Assembly (NCBI GenBank): GCA_027625915.1
Contig: JANTQA010000048.1
Location: 4,774,001 to 4,838,000, forward strand
Reading direction: 5' to 3'
Source of the DNA: Anaeramoeba flamelloides
Taxonomy: Eukaryota; Metamonada; Anaeramoebidae
Length of the DNA stretch: 64,000 bases
Every line of letters begins with the position of its first letter. Within the stretch, counting starts at the first letter, position 1. Below the pieces are notes generated by a model. It did not search any database. It was not told where the DNA came from and worked only from the letters and a program-made list of their open reading frames with translations. A program made the translations under genes and the position numbers. Of the stretch, positions 45,462 to 58,344 are shown in pieces.

Positions 45462-46719
45462 CACTAAATAAGGAGTTTTGGAAATTAAAATGGACTAAAC
45501 CAAAGTACAATTGGCTTCTTTGAATAAGGATCTTAATCAAAAGAAAAGCCAAAAATTGAAGAAGTGGTAATAATTTTTCTCCATTTAATTCAAAATAATA
45601 GTAATAATGAAATACTAGCATAGATTGTAATTCATACGAGCAGAAAAAACATAAAAATAGAAAAAAAAATTATTAAAAACTTGAAATGTCTAAATAAGTT
45701 GGATTCGACCTTATTGACATTTGAGACACATTTAAGGATAGCCATTAATTTCGTTTTTGAAACTGTTCACTTTATATGAAGTATACTGTCAACAAAAACG
45801 GTAAACAAAAATTAATGAAATCTACCCTTACATTTTTTGGAATTTAACATATTGATTTAAGTATTTGGATCACAAAGGGGAATAACAATTGAATGTTTAT
45901 TATTGTTGTTTAAATACCCATAATCACTTGAACACAAATTTACTATCATTTCCGATCATTTTAATTCAACTAAATAACATTTAAGATCTTATTTTGCTCC
46001 TGCAATTACTTGTACTTGTGGATTGTATCTAAAAAAACAAGAAAATAAAAATGAAAAAGAATAAATACCTTGAGATATCATAAACAAGAAAAACTGTTGA
46101 AGTTCCTCGATAATACGAGCGTGTTACAGCTCTGAATCTTTCTTGTCCTATAGAATTCAAAAAAGATCAAAAATTTATTGTTTTTTATGATTAGAATTTT
46201 GAGAGTTTTTTTTTGTGTTTAAAGATCAAAGGAAGGAAGGAAGAGTAAATCAGCTTTTTGGAATTACCTAAAAAAAAAAATTCTAAATTTGAATAATGAA
46301 GAACAATAATGTGAAAAAAAAAAAAAAAGAAGAAAAAAAATTACCAGCCGTGTCCCAAACCTGAAGTTTTCTGTTTTTTTTTTTTATTTTTTTTTGGTTT
46401 GTTATTTTAGTTGAAGAATTTTAAGCAAGTTAATCCTTGGAAAATAATAAGGAAAAAGACATTACACTCTTTCTTTGACAATTTCAATAATTTTCGTTGC
46501 AAATTCAACACCTATGGTGTGGCTGATCTCAGGGTAAACTAAATTTTAATAAAAATCAATTTGGTTTATTTTAGAAGTGTCAAAAGTCGAAAAGAATAAA
46601 AAAAAAAGAAAAATAAATTGATTACATTTATCTTCAATAAACCGAGTTAACAAAGAAGATTTACCAACACCCATTGCACCAACTATTATATATTTAAAAA
46701 CGTAATTATAACTACTCAT
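42574..46719 (-). CDS. RAB14: Rab14-type small GTPase with a 3.1-kb intron (210 aa)
   Basis: Exons on the - strand are 46719-46626, 46538-46466, 46370-46345, 46147-46069 and 42934-42574; phases join exactly. This is an endosome/Golgi traffic GTPase. It shows P-loop GAMGVGKS, switch I HTIGVEF, WDTAGQERF, NKID, ETSAK and a C-terminal CC for double prenylation. [46 protein letters not shown] and GENVEDAF place it with Rab14 in the Rab2/4/14 clade. One exon is only 26 nt. The last intron (46068-42935) also contains a nearer acceptor that would give a truncated protein (see findings). The start lies 59 bp from TIR element copy C. Confidence 0.9.
44763..44793. repeat. (TA)n microsatellite
   Basis: About 15 perfect TA units inside the Rab14 intron. 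Confidence 0.95.
45431..45458. repeat. (AT)n microsatellite
   Basis: Fourteen perfect AT units inside the Rab14 intron. Confidence 0.95.
45989..46028 (-). other. Candidate alternative terminal exon of Rab14
   Basis: Forty nt behind a strong TTTTTTTAG acceptor only 40 nt from the exon-4 donor. Spliced to exon 4 it is in phase and adds [12 protein letters not shown] and a TAA after YDISR. That would give a GTPase lacking NKxD, SAK and the prenylation cysteines. Confidence 0.5.
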
Positions 46720-46778
46720 TTGGAAAATGATAAAAAAAAATTTGATAAAAAACAAAAAAATGAAAAAAAATTGATCAA

Positions 46779-47239
46779 CACAAGACAAAAATGGTTCAAA
46801 AATTGTAGTCACTTTTTTTTTCTTGAAGACAGTTCTTATTTTTTTGAAATTCTTGGAAATTTTGAAACGAATTACAAGATCTAAAAATCAATAACTGTCA
46901 ATTTTAAAGTTTTTATAAGTCAAACTTTTCAAGACTTGTAATTTATACAACTTTCCACTTTTCTGTTTTCATAAAAAGAGTTTCAGGTTTTTAAAACAAC
47001 ACAGAGACTGTTCAATTTGATAACTTACGAATTTAATTGAAATTTTTAAAAGTTCAAAAGGTTTATCTTTTATTAATAATTTTTTTTTTATCATTATTTT
47101 GTTAATAAAAATTTATCCAAATATTCGAAATTTGAAATAATATGAAAGAATCTCAGAAACTGAAACGTTTCAGGCTGTAGGTCTGAAAGTTCGAAAAAGT
47201 CTTGAAAGTATTAAGATGGATTGTGCTATTCTTATCATG
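46779..47239 (-). mobile_element. Promoter-linked TIR element, copy C (diverged, about 461 bp)
   Basis: A diverged relative of copies A and B in the orientation of B. The gene-proximal end retains AAAAATTGTAGTCAC and the distal end GGATTGTGCTATTCTTATCATG-like sequence, flanked by AA on both sides. The same end as in the other two copies faces the neighbouring gene, here Rab14, 59 bp from its ATG. Confidence 0.75.
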
Positions 47240-47679
47240 AAATATTTTTATTCATCTTGAGTAAGCACAAATATTTTATATTTTAATAAACAACAATAAG
47301 TAACAATTATTACCAATAATACGTTTGCATCTTAAACTTGGAATAATATAGAAAATAACTTATGTTCTCTCGAAAAATTTTTTAATACAAAGGCAAACTT
47401 CAAATTTAAAAAAATTATTTCTTAAACTATGAAGTTTTTTTGATAAATTTGTATTTGTTTCATTAACTGAAATAGTTTTCCTTTTTTCCTTCCCCAAGAG
47501 AAGGAAAAATGACAATATATTTGATACTTTAAATGACAATAAGTTTCATTTTATAAATGATTGGAGAGGTTTGAATTTGTTTGTTTTTGAAAAAAAATAT
47601 TTTTTGATTTTCATTTGATATTTCAACTCATACATCTTCCAATCCCTTTTAATAAAATTTATTATCATTAAGTATATCA

Positions 47680-48420
47680 ACCAAACTTTTTTTCTTGCCA
47701 AAGTAGTACAAGATTTTTTATTAATTATATCTATTATTTTTTATAAGCGACCTTTGAAGAGTAAATACGAATTAAGTAGAGTAATAAACCTCAGATAATA
47801 GTCAGTATAATTCAAAATAAAACTAACTAATTAAGATATTTTTTTCAAAATTTCAAAAACCAAAATTTTTAGTGAAAAACCATTGAGTATAAATAAAAAA
47901 TTGAATTTTGATTTTCAATTGAAGATCCAAATAAAACCCCAATTAAAATAAATAAGATTTCTCTATAATCAATTTAAGAGTTTCAATACCATTAGAATAA
48001 CTGGTTTTTACATATTGACTATCTATGTTGCAATAAAAAAAAAAAAAATTAAAAAGAAATTTTCGTTATTCAAAAAAAATAAAAAATAAAAAAAAAGTAA
48101 AAGAGAAAAAATGATTTCAATTTTCAATTTTCAAAATAATTTTTTTCTTTTAATATCTGTTTTAAATCTTTAAAAACATGTAAATACAACCAATTTCAAT
48201 TTTGGGCACAATTATTTAATGGAATTTAAGGCACAAAAAATCTCAAATTAAGGCACAAACTTTGGTATTTTTTTTTTACAATTTATTTGACTAGATCCAA
48301 AATTTTATACCTTAATTTGCGATTTATTATTGTGCTTTAATTTTCGTTCAAGTTTGTACCTAAAAAGTGGAACTGAATCTATCGATTAAAACTGGACCGA
48401 ACCAACTAAAAAATAATTAT
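47680..48420. mobile_element. TAAACT/CAGTCAAAG-type element, copy 3, with a MITE inside
   Basis: A diverged relative of 41235-41942. Shared blocks include CCTTTGAAGA, TCTGTTTTAAATC and the ACATGTA before the break. The sequence after ACATGTA is interrupted by a 193-bp MITE at 48187-48379 and resumes with TCGATTAAAACTGGACC. Confidence 0.65.
48187..48379. mobile_element. CAGT-ended MITE, copy 2 (nested, 193 bp)
   Basis: Flanked by TA on both sides and inserted in the preceding element. It has the typical hairpin arms with GGCACAA / TTGTGC words; its left arm is more diverged than its right. Confidence 0.75.
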
Positions 48421-49708
48421 ATATATAATATAAATAAATAAATATTTATATATCAATAAACTAAATTCAAAACATATATAAATTTTATTAAAAACAACAA
48501 ACACACTCAAATTATTAATCATAATAAAAAAAAAAAACAAGAAAAGGAAGATTTTTTCCAGACTGAAGAGAAAGTATAATTATAATATAATCAACAAGTA
48601 CTTAAAAACTCTTTGATTTATATTTTAGCCAATATAAACCCCACCTTAAGGATTTTAAATCATTTTTTAATATCTTCAAATAAATAACGAAAAAATTTGT
48701 TTTCGATTTTTAATTTTTTTTTTTTTTTTTATTTTAAATTATTTTCAATAATAATTTTTTATTTAATTTTGAAAGTTGGGAATTAATTTCCTCTTAAAGC
48801 ACTCATATTTTCTTTAATTTTTTTTTTTTAATTAGGAAATAAAAAGATTTTAAGAGACAAAGACAAGAATTTTAAAAAAATATATACACTCTATGACATT
48901 TGAATATACTTGGTGACACTCCCATAAATTCTAACTTTTTATATAGAAAATTCAAGAAAGAGACACAATTTTCTTTATCATTGTAAAATGACTAAATAAA
49001 TAAAGATTCTTTATTATGTATAATATCAAATTGATTTTTTATAGAAAGTAAAGAAAAAAAAAATGACAAAAAATAACTTTATTTCGAGGTATATTTATCT
49101 TTTATCCTTTTTTGTCTTTTTTTTTTTTTTCCTTAAAAATCCCTACCAATTAAAAGAAAAATAATTACACAATATGACACCCTATTTCAAACAATATAAA
49201 GATATTTTTCTTTAGTTGTTTATTATTTTTGTTTATCCGGGTCAAATCTTCCATCCAAAATTTCCATTTTTTTTTTTTTTCATTGGATGAACAATACAGT
49301 AATTAATAACCAATATCTTAATTAATTTCTATATTAGAATGAACTGTGTATAAGTTGGAAAATTTTGTTTTTAATTTATTCTTTTCATAAAAATAGGAAT
49401 ATTTTCAGGAATAATTTGTAAAATTTCAAAGTTTTGAAATGATAGTAGTAATCCAACCATTTTAAAATATTTTTTGTTGTTGGGTTTGTAGAATTTAATA
49501 GAATTCGGCCGAAAATAAGAATTTACTCTATTCTTTTGAATTTTGGAAATTAAGGTACTTGGTGGCACTTTAGGGATCTTGGTGACACTTGAAGACAATA
49601 AAAATCACGACTTTTTGTTGATATCATCATTACATCTAATAAAATTTAAGTATTCTTGAACTTTATACCCAGAACTAATTATTATTAATTCCCATCAGAA
49701 ATAAGTTA
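48421..49708. other. Spacer with decamer repeat pieces
   Basis: Two members of the GTGTC decamer family lie here on the - strand (about 48880-48925 and 49490-49600). The second is followed by the ATTCAAAAGAATAGAGTAAA box. I see no gene. Confidence 0.5.
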
Positions 49709-50417
49709 TAAACTGTGTTTCAGTTAAAGGGCCCAACATTTTTTTCAAATATTAATTATTTTATATAATTGTCCTTTGAAGAACAATTAAGAAATTAAGA
49801 GAATAATAAATGTCAAAGAATTGTTGATATATGTCTGAAAGAAAACGAATTAATTAATGAATTTTCTTAAAAAATGAAAAAATCAAATTCCTATGACCCT
49901 ATTGAGAAAAACAACAATGTGCGTTTTGAACTTCTACTGATATTTGAAGAATAAATAGAAAACATTTTTCACTTCATTTTTCATACTTTTCTTTTAGAAA
50001 TAAAGTCCCAAAACGAGGTTTGTTGGTATTTTTGGTCTCTATTTGAAAAAGGAAATGAAAATGAAGTGAAAATTTTTCACATTTATTAAACAAATATCAA
50101 GATCAAAGATCTTCATAGAATTCCAATAGAAATCAATATGATTTCTCAACAATCATTTCCATAGTTTTAATAACCTTAGAATTACACATTTTTACCAAAT
50201 GACCTTTTATCTTGCAATAAAAAATATTTTTGCAAGTGAATTACATTTCAAAAAAAAAATCGGAAAATAAAAAGTAAAAAGGTGCAAAAATGTGAAAAAA
50301 TGATATCAATTTTGAAAATTTCTAAAAAAAAGTTTTACTTCTAATATCTATTCCAACGCTTTTAAAACATGTATTTCTCTCATTACAACTGAGCACCTTT
50401 GACTTCTAAATAGTTTA
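49709..50417. mobile_element. TAAACT/CAGTCAAAG-ended TIR element, copy 2 (709 bp)
   Basis: Left end TAAACTGTGTTTCAGTTAAA and right end CACCTTTGACTTCTAAATAG before TTTA. Aligns along its full length, in the same orientation, with 41235-41942. Confidence 0.8.
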
Positions 50418-50494
50418 TTTATATTGTTTAATATTAAAATTTTAATTTCCTAATTGATATTTTGGGCATATTTTTTCCAAAAATTTCCATTTAC

Positions 50495-50623
50495 CTGAAA
50501 TATGTACAAATCCTTGAAGTTCTCATTCCTTTTTGGGGTTATAACTTCTTTAATAATTTCAAATTCTGGCTTGATCAAGTTTCGCTCCAGTTTTGTAAAA
50601 TATTCAAGGATAATTTGAATTGA
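50495..50623 (-). CDS. Isolated coding-like exon, unrecognised (43 codons)
   Basis: Bounded by an acceptor (T-poor but canonical AACAG) and a CAG/GTAAAT donor, exactly 129 nt, with the frame SIQIILEYFTKLERNLIKPE then FEIIKEVITPKRNENFKDLY. The amino-acid mix is convincingly protein-like. A TIR element begins 78 bp downstream and I found no partner exons, so this may be an internal exon of a decayed gene or of one with distant exons. Confidence 0.4.
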
Positions 50624-51872
50624 CTGTTATTTTTTTTTTTTTTTTTACTTTTTAAAACCCTTAACATCAATTGAGTTAGATTTAAAATAACTAACACATG
50701 AAATTCCCGATTAATACATATTTATATAAACATTTTTAGTTTTATTCCATTGGCTTGATTTTTTTTAATTAATTTTTTTTTTCATTTTTTTAAAACTATC
50801 CTTTACCTTTTTAAAAATTTAATGGAAGTTTTTTTCCTTTTTCTAATAAAATTCTCAAAAATTTAATTACTGATATTTTTTTTTGATTTTAGTTTTTTCT
50901 CAATATTTGGGTTCATTCCCAATTCTTATATGATTTTATAAATTATTATTAATTATTTAGAAATAAAAAAGTAAATAACATATCAATTACTAGTTAGAAG
51001 AATTTTAAAAGGTAGGCGACACCCTTTGTAGGTTAAAAAGATGAAGAAAAACAAAAAAATAAAATTTAATTTTAAATTTTGAACCGGTTGAAAAAAAATT
51101 AAGTCAATATTTTTTTTGTATTTGAAATGATTCTAATAATTTGTCTGATTTCTTATCTTTTTTTTTATTTAATTTTTTGTAATCTTTTGATACAATTTGA
51201 TTTTATTGGATATACATAAGCTTGTAATTCTAAGATAAATACCCCCGTACCTCAAACATAATAATACTTCAGGAAATTGTATTTTATGGAATAAATTTCT
51301 CAAAAATTATAATTAATTCCTTTAAATATTTATTATCAAACCTTGAAATCAAAAAATAAAATAAAAATGTCATTTTGTTCAAACACCAATTTTTTTTTAA
51401 TTTATATTCCAAGAATTATTTAATTATTTTGATGAATTAGATCAATTTTTTTTATTTTTTTGTAAAAGTTCAAAATCAATTTATTTTCTAATTTTTTCCA
51501 AAATATTTTTGTTGAAGAAGAATGAAATCTAATGGTATTCGATAAAATGCACAGAAGAAAAAAATCAGTAAGTTTTCCAAATACCCCAATATAAATAATC
51601 TACTTAATTTCAAAATAATTTTGATAATTATTTTAAACTTGAAAAAAATTAGAATTTCTTGATTAAATACAGATTTCGGAACAATTATTTCTTTTTGATT
51701 GAATAAAAAAAACTGAAAAAAAAATCCAAACTATTAATTAAAATTTTTCTAATTATTATTAAAAACTGCAAAATTCAACTTAAAAAATAAATAAAAACTT
51801 TTTAATATGAATATTATCAAATGACAATTAATGAGATAAACTCAATTGTTGTTGTGGGTTAGAAATAAGTTA
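50624..51872. other. Spacer, nothing seen
   Basis: A/T-rich; no coding-like segment, element ends or motif that I could support. Confidence 0.45.
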
Positions 51873-52276
51873 CAGTCTTTCCAAGGCTACCATGAATTTT
51901 TATATGAATCAAATTTTGATGCTGATAAAGATTTTTTCAAAGTAAGGATATGAGAATAATAAAGCTCATATTGAAAAAAAAAATTCCTAAATGAGCTGAT
52001 ATTCAAGAATTTTTTCTGATACAAGTCAAATTAATTTTCAGATCATTAAATTGCTTCAAACCTAGAAAATCTGTTGAGATACCACTTAAAAGTTTCTCTT
52101 GAAATACCAAAAATATTTTTGATTTTATCACAAGAAAATCTTTGAAAAAAGTTCATTTGTGAAAATTTTTTTTTTCAATATGAGCTTTATTATTCTCATA
52201 TCCTTACTTTGAAAAAATCTTTATCAGCATCAAAATTTGATTCATATAAAAATTCACGGTAGCCTTGGAACAGCTG
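51873..52276. mobile_element. TA-flanked palindromic element with long arms (404 bp)
   Basis: TA, then CAG...CTG, then TA bound the element. Arms of over 100 bp (left from TTCCAAGGCTACCATGAATT, right ending in its near-exact complement) run to about 51985 and from about 52165. The arms differ at very few positions, so the insertion or its amplification looks recent. It probably belongs to the Tc1/mariner-type MITEs; no protein is encoded. Confidence 0.85.
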
Positions 52277-53423
52277 TACATATAAAAACTATCAATCGGG
52301 TACACTATTATTTCTCAATTATTTGAAATATCTTCAAACAAATAAAATTACTTCTAATTAAAAAAAATATCCTAAAAAAATTTATAAATATAAACCAATT
52401 ACTGATTTTAATAATTGCAATTAGATAAATACACTCTTAAAAATTGAAAAAAATAAGATAAATTTGTCTTTTAAATTTCACCAAACTGAAAAAAATTTCA
52501 AAAAGACAATAAAATATTAATTGTTTTTTTTTCCAATCTTCAACGATTAAAATTCTATGGAATTTAAGTTTACCGTAATGAATTTAGTATTAAAAACAGT
52601 GTATATCCGAGGGGAGTATCTTGAAGTGACTAAATTTGCAACTTCTTATTCATAGAGTTAACAAAAATAGCTATAAAATTCATTTTAAACTTGATTTAGT
52701 TTAATTGTCTTAAAATAAGATTAAAATTCTTTATATAATTTGTATTTACAAATCCTACCAAAAGTACTAAAAGTGATATTTCCCCAAAATAAAAATGTTA
52801 CGATATTTTTCTTTTTGTTTTTCAAATCTGAAAAAAAAAACGAAAAGGATTAGGATCTTTTTTACTGAAAATTTAATTCTGAAAAAATGAATTCTTTGAA
52901 AAATGATAACTAATAACTTTAAAGTTGATTAAGTATATGACTAATAGGGCTAATTGTGCCCTTCTAAAATTTCGGACTTCAAGTACTTTGGAAAGAATAA
53001 AAAATCTCTACTAATCTCTTGATAAATTTTTTCAGAAATCAAAAATTATTTTAGTTACTTTTCTTCTCCAAAATATAATAAAGTTTCAGATTAAACAAAA
53101 CTAAATTAGTGATTGCAATTTAAAATTCTAAATCAACCGTCCCGAAGGAATAAAAATGAACAATCTTTTGTTTTCAAATTTCAACGCTACTCAAAATATC
53201 CTAACTTTTATCAAAAGTTTTTTCACTTCAAAAAAGATTTTATTTCAAAAAGTCCAAACCTGTCCAACACTTTCCCAACACTTTTAAAGGGTGAAAAGTT
53301 ATTAAAAATTTGAGATTTATTTGATAGGACTTTGCCAAATTTTGTTCATTTTTTGATCAATTGTGTTTTAATTTACATGCACTTTTCTTTATTCTAGTCA
53401 AATAATAATAAGAAAAAAAATTG
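52277..53423. other. Spacer upstream of Raptor, no gene seen
   Basis: A/T-rich. An open stretch at 53113-53310 (Lys/Phe/Ser-rich) has no ATG and spacer-like composition. Confidence 0.45.
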
Positions 53424-56400
53424 ATGCAAGGGATATTTGAATTTAAAACAAACGTTGAAACAACTCAATGTTATTTTAACAATAAAGATCATTATATTGA
53501 AGCCTTTCTTCCTTCAATAACTACAGAAAAAGAAGAAAGAAAAAAAAAAACCTGGAGAATACCAAAGGTAATTTGCCTCACACCAAACTATTTTTCTTTT
53601 TCCTTGATGTTAAAAAAAAAAACACACAAAAAACTCTTAAAGCTGTTTCAAATAGCCAACCAACAATAAAAGAAAAAACAAACAAAAAAATAAATTAATT
53701 TGCAAAACCCTTTTTTCATAACATGAACAAAAAAACAAAAAACTTCTATCGTTTTACAAATACCCTACAACTATCGCCAAACAACCTTAATAAAAAAAAA
53801 AAGTCAAGAACTGTCACTGGAATTTTGGTGATGTGTTTAAATATTGGTGTTGATCCGCCAGATTTTATTAAGCCCGATCGGTGTGCCAAACTGGAATGTT
53901 GGGTTGATCCGGGAGAAGTTTCGAGAAGCAAGGTTTTGGAAAAAATTGGGTGTGCGCTTCAAAAGCAATACGAAACACTTGAGCCTCGGGCAAGATACCG
54001 ATCGTATGTGGACACACCGTATTCCAAAATTAAAGAGATTTGCAAAATAACGAGAAGCTATGCCAAAAGGGAAAGGATTCTGTTCCATTACAATGGCCAT
54101 GGCGTTCCAAGGCCCACCAAAAACCAGGAAATCTGGGTCTTCAACCAGGACTACACCCAGTATGTGCCATTGTTGTTTGTGGAATTACAGTCGTGGATCA
54201 GGCAGCCGTGCACTTATGTCTTTGATTGTTCGTTCGCGGGAATTTTAGCGCCGCGCATTGGTAAAAAAAACACAAGTGCCTCATTCCCTGAGATTGCCTT
54301 ATTTGCGTGCCAAGAGAACGAAATGCTACCTACCAATTCCAATATGCCCGCAGATCTGTTTACCTCATGTCTTACCACCCCTATTAAAACTGCACTACGA
54401 TGGCATTTTTATAACAAGATCTCGAAAAATTCCTTTTTACAAGGCATTCGGATTGAATCTTTCGAAAAAATCCCAGGCAAGTTAAATGACAGGAGGACAT
54501 TTTTAGGAGAATTGAATTGGACACTCCAATCAATTACGGACACGATTGCATGGAATTGTTTGCCACCAAATTTATTTCAAAAACTGTATCGGCAAGACCA
54601 ACTAACGGCCTCATTATTTCGGAATTTCTTATTAGCAGAAAGGATACTATGTTCCTTAAATTGTAATCCATTCACTATTCCTGAAATCCCAACCACTTCT
54701 AACCATCATTTGTGGGATGCGTGGGATCATTGTGTTGATCTGGCATTGATTCAATTATCGGAAATGAATGAAAAAACAAAATTGAAAACCCAATCATTTT
54801 CATTTTTTGATAATCAATTAAAATCATTTGAAATTTGGTTGTCTTCACCCAAAAATAATTGTATCAACGTTTTAAATCAAATGATGGTTGAGTCAGTTGA
54901 ATATTTAAATAATGATCAGTCAAAAAGCAATGAAACACAAAATAATAACCCTAAGAACAACAAAATCAATGATGAAGAAACAAATAATCATGGCAATAGC
55001 GGCACAATTAGTCAGAACAGTAAAAGCAAAAAGATCAGTAGGGGTGGTAAGGAAAGCAATAGTCGCAATAGCAGCAATAGATCCTTTTCTTTAATATCTA
55101 AATCGCAATCAGTGAAGTCAACGTCCACATCACAATCAACATTTTCAAATAATTTCTCTCAATTTGAAGATTCTCTTCAAAAACAAAATCCAAATTCATT
55201 AATTTTCCAACAACCCCCAGAACAATTACCAATATTATTGCAAGTATTGTTCTCTTCATTGCATTGCAAAAGGGCCTTAATTTTGCTCTCAAAATTTTTA
55301 GATTTAGGGCCTTCAGCAATTTATCTTGCATTAAATGTAGGAATTTCCCCATATATGCTAAGATTATTAAAAAGTTCATCAAAGGACTTGCAACCAATCC
55401 TAACTTTTAATTGGGCCAAGATAATTGTCTTTGATCCAGATTGTAAAATGCAATTAATTCGAGACGGATCTTTCCAATTTTTTATTGAACTTTTAAAAAG
55501 TTCAGATCCTTTCCAATTATATCTATCCTCTATTGTATTAACGATGGTCCAAGATAATTACCCACATGGTAAAAAGGATTGTTTAAATTTGGGAATACAA
55601 AAATTATTACTAAGTAATTTAAACTCTGATAATTACAATGTGAGGCAATGGAGTTGCCTATGCTTAGCTAAATTTTGGGAAGATTTTGATCCCTGTAAAA
55701 ATGAGGCAATTTTAAGAGATTCTCATGAAAAATTATTTTCTTTATTGAATGACCCAATTCCAATTGTTAGAGCGTGTGCTATTTATTCCCTAAACACCTT
55801 ATTAAGTGGGGCAAAACTTGATATAGATGCTAAATCGGATTTATTAAATTCATTGAAAAGTGATCAACAATTCAATAATAAATTAGTTCATGTTAATTTT
55901 AATAAGAATAATAATGAGAATTTAAAAAATGAAAATAAAGTTAACAATAATTATAAAATTCGAGAAAATGGGAATGAAAAGGAGAAAGAAAATAGTGATC
56001 AAAAAAAAAAAAAAACTCTAAATATTGGTAATACATCAATTGAATTAAAAGCGAATTATAATACAATTGCCAAAAAGGAAACTACACTTTCAGAAAAAAA
56101 TGACAATTTAATTAAGAGAGAAGAAAGTCATGATAACGCCCATGGGATTAACAAATTTAAAAATGGAAATAAAGAAGAAAATAATAAATTAGGGAATAAA
56201 AAGTCAAAACAAATTAAAGATAAATTGTTTAAACAACAATCAAAAAATTTAAAATTGAAAAAATCAAAGAAAAAAAACGAGATTAAAGTTAATTTAAAAA
56301 AAAAAAAAATTGAAATTGAATTGAATATTGCGTTGACTTTAATTGGATTAAAATATGATGGAAGTCCATTAGTTAGAAATGAATTATTAATAATTTTTTC

Positions 56401-58204
56401 AAAATTGTTTTATCTTTATGAACCAAATATCAAAAAAAAGTTCTTATTGGATAATTTTACCGGGGAAGAAAACAAAGGTAATTTATTTTCTTCTTTGGAT
56501 GACTTTGACACTGTTTTTTATTATATCTGGATAAAATTAAAGGCTTTTCGGACTGACCCCTATCCAATAATAGCTAAAAAGGCAAAAAAAATTGTTACAA
56601 ATATTAAAAAAAAATGGGGAAATGATCAAAATGAATCAGATTCGAATCTTAACCGAAGCTTACATTTGGAGAATGATGATGAAAATCAGAATTTTCTAAA
56701 TGATAGCAAAAAGAAAAAAGAAAATATTAACAATAAGAAAAATGCAAATACCATTAATAAAAGGAGAATTCAAAATATAAAAAGTGTTAAAACAAACAAT
56801 AAAAAAAGTCCGAATTCAAAAAATGTTAGCTTTCAAGGTATTAATCAAACAACTTCCAAACAATTTAAAAAACATAATATTCAAAAAACAAAATCAGAAG
56901 ATAATATTAATGAGGGTGGAAATGGGTTAACTCGATTCCAGCCATTAAATTCAAATTTATTTCAATGTTCTTCAAAAAATATTTTAAACCCGTTGTTAAA
57001 TTCAAAATCAAAAGACGAAATTGAAAAAATTAAAAATTCCTATTTCCACCGAAAATTAATTGACAGGACCAAATATTCATTAGTTCAATATTTACTGAAA
57101 AAAGAAAATAATTTTAAATCCATTGACAAGCAAATAAATATCTTAGATAATCAATCTACAAATATTGATTCGATTGTTTTCCACCCTGTTGAGCCAATTC
57201 TTATATCCTCGGATGGTAGACAAAAAATTAATGTTTGGGATTGGGGCCAAGAAGGTGGCAAACTTATAAAATCCTTTAATAATACCAATTTAGGAGATAA
57301 TTGTAAATTATCGTTCATCGCTTTAGCTGATGAGGAAGGTGATACGTCTCTAATTACTAGCACAGATAATGGGGTTATTAATGTATGGGGCAATTTCATT
57401 TCCGAAAATTTGGAACCTAGATTAGTTACATCCTGGAATGCAGTTGAAAATCAATTATGTTTCAGTGGTAATATCTCCATGGGTGGTGGCCGTGGAGGGG
57501 GTGTTAAAAGTATGCTTCGTGATGATAAAAAGGAAAAGAACAAACAGTCCCCACGTAACCAACGGAAAGACGGTTTAAAAATACCAGTCGACTGGAACCA
57601 GATAAATGGAAATCTCACAATTTATTCTAGTGATTCCAATTATATCAGAGTTTGGGATGTTGCACATAAGCAAAGTTCTTTAACAATACCAATAAACCCT
57701 GAAATTGAAATCACCTCAATTCAAAGTGACTCTTTGGGTGATAAATTGTTATATACTGGATCAAGTGATGGCAGACTATTACTTTACGACATTAGGGTTG
57801 ATTCAAAACTGCAGCCAGTGAGGTCTGCAAAACAACATAATAATGCAATCTTTTCAGTTTTGAAACAAATAGGTCGCTCTCGTCAACTTATATCAGGTTC
57901 CAAAGATGGAATAATTAAATTCTGGGATACAAGAACTTTTAGTTCAACAAAAACATTGAAATCTAATAAACAAGAACTATCTTCATTAGCATTGCATGAC
58001 CATGCACCTTTTATCGCAACTGGTTCTAAAAATCAATATTTTTCTACATTTAATTTAAATGGGAAGATCCTTTCAACCGTTACAAATTACGAAACTTTTT
58101 TATGGAAAAAACCGGGACCAGTTTCCACTTTACAATTCCACCCTTATCACATAGTTATAGCGGCAGGTTCAGAATCATTAATTTCAATTTTTAAACAAAA
58201 ATAA
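53424..58204 (+). CDS. RPTOR: Raptor (regulatory-associated protein of TOR), two exons
   Basis: This is the scaffold subunit of TOR complex 1. Exon 1 is 53424-53567 and exon 2 is 53804-58204, about 1514 residues. I prefer this model to a start at the ATG at 53723. Exon 1 ends EERKKKTWRIPK, and joining it to SRTVTGILVMCLNIGVDPPD restores the usual Trp-Arg lead-in, while the 53723 ATG then falls in the intron. The caspase-like N-terminal domain carries NGHG and DCSFAG. A HEAT region lies at roughly residues 505-730 (PEQLPILLQVLFS, FDPDCKMQLIRDGS). The C-terminal WD40 propeller starts near 1165 (IDSIVFHPVEPILISSDGRQ) and ends LQFHPYHIVIAAGSES. Asn/Lys/Ser-rich inserts at about 54915-55150, 55870-56330 and 56590-56920 lengthen it beyond animal Raptor. 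Confidence 0.95.
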
Positions 58205-58244
58205 GAATTTTTTGTCAAATTTCGGTTGTTTCTGTTTTTTTTTT

Positions 58245-58245
58245 A

Positions 58246-58344
<99 letters not shown>

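Larger units (their letters stand above)
42935..45988. other. Interior of the Rab14 long intron
   Basis: A/T-rich, with no coding-like segment that I could support. It contains two long TA microsatellites (44763-44793 and 45431-45458). Confidence 0.5.

Noticed and set aside
53723-53803. ATG at 53723 as the Raptor start
   Set aside because: The 27 codons it adds are Asn/Lys-rich and unlike the Raptor N-terminus. An upstream exon with a GTAATT donor at 53568 joins in phase and restores the Trp-Arg lead-in, so this ATG most likely lies in the intron.
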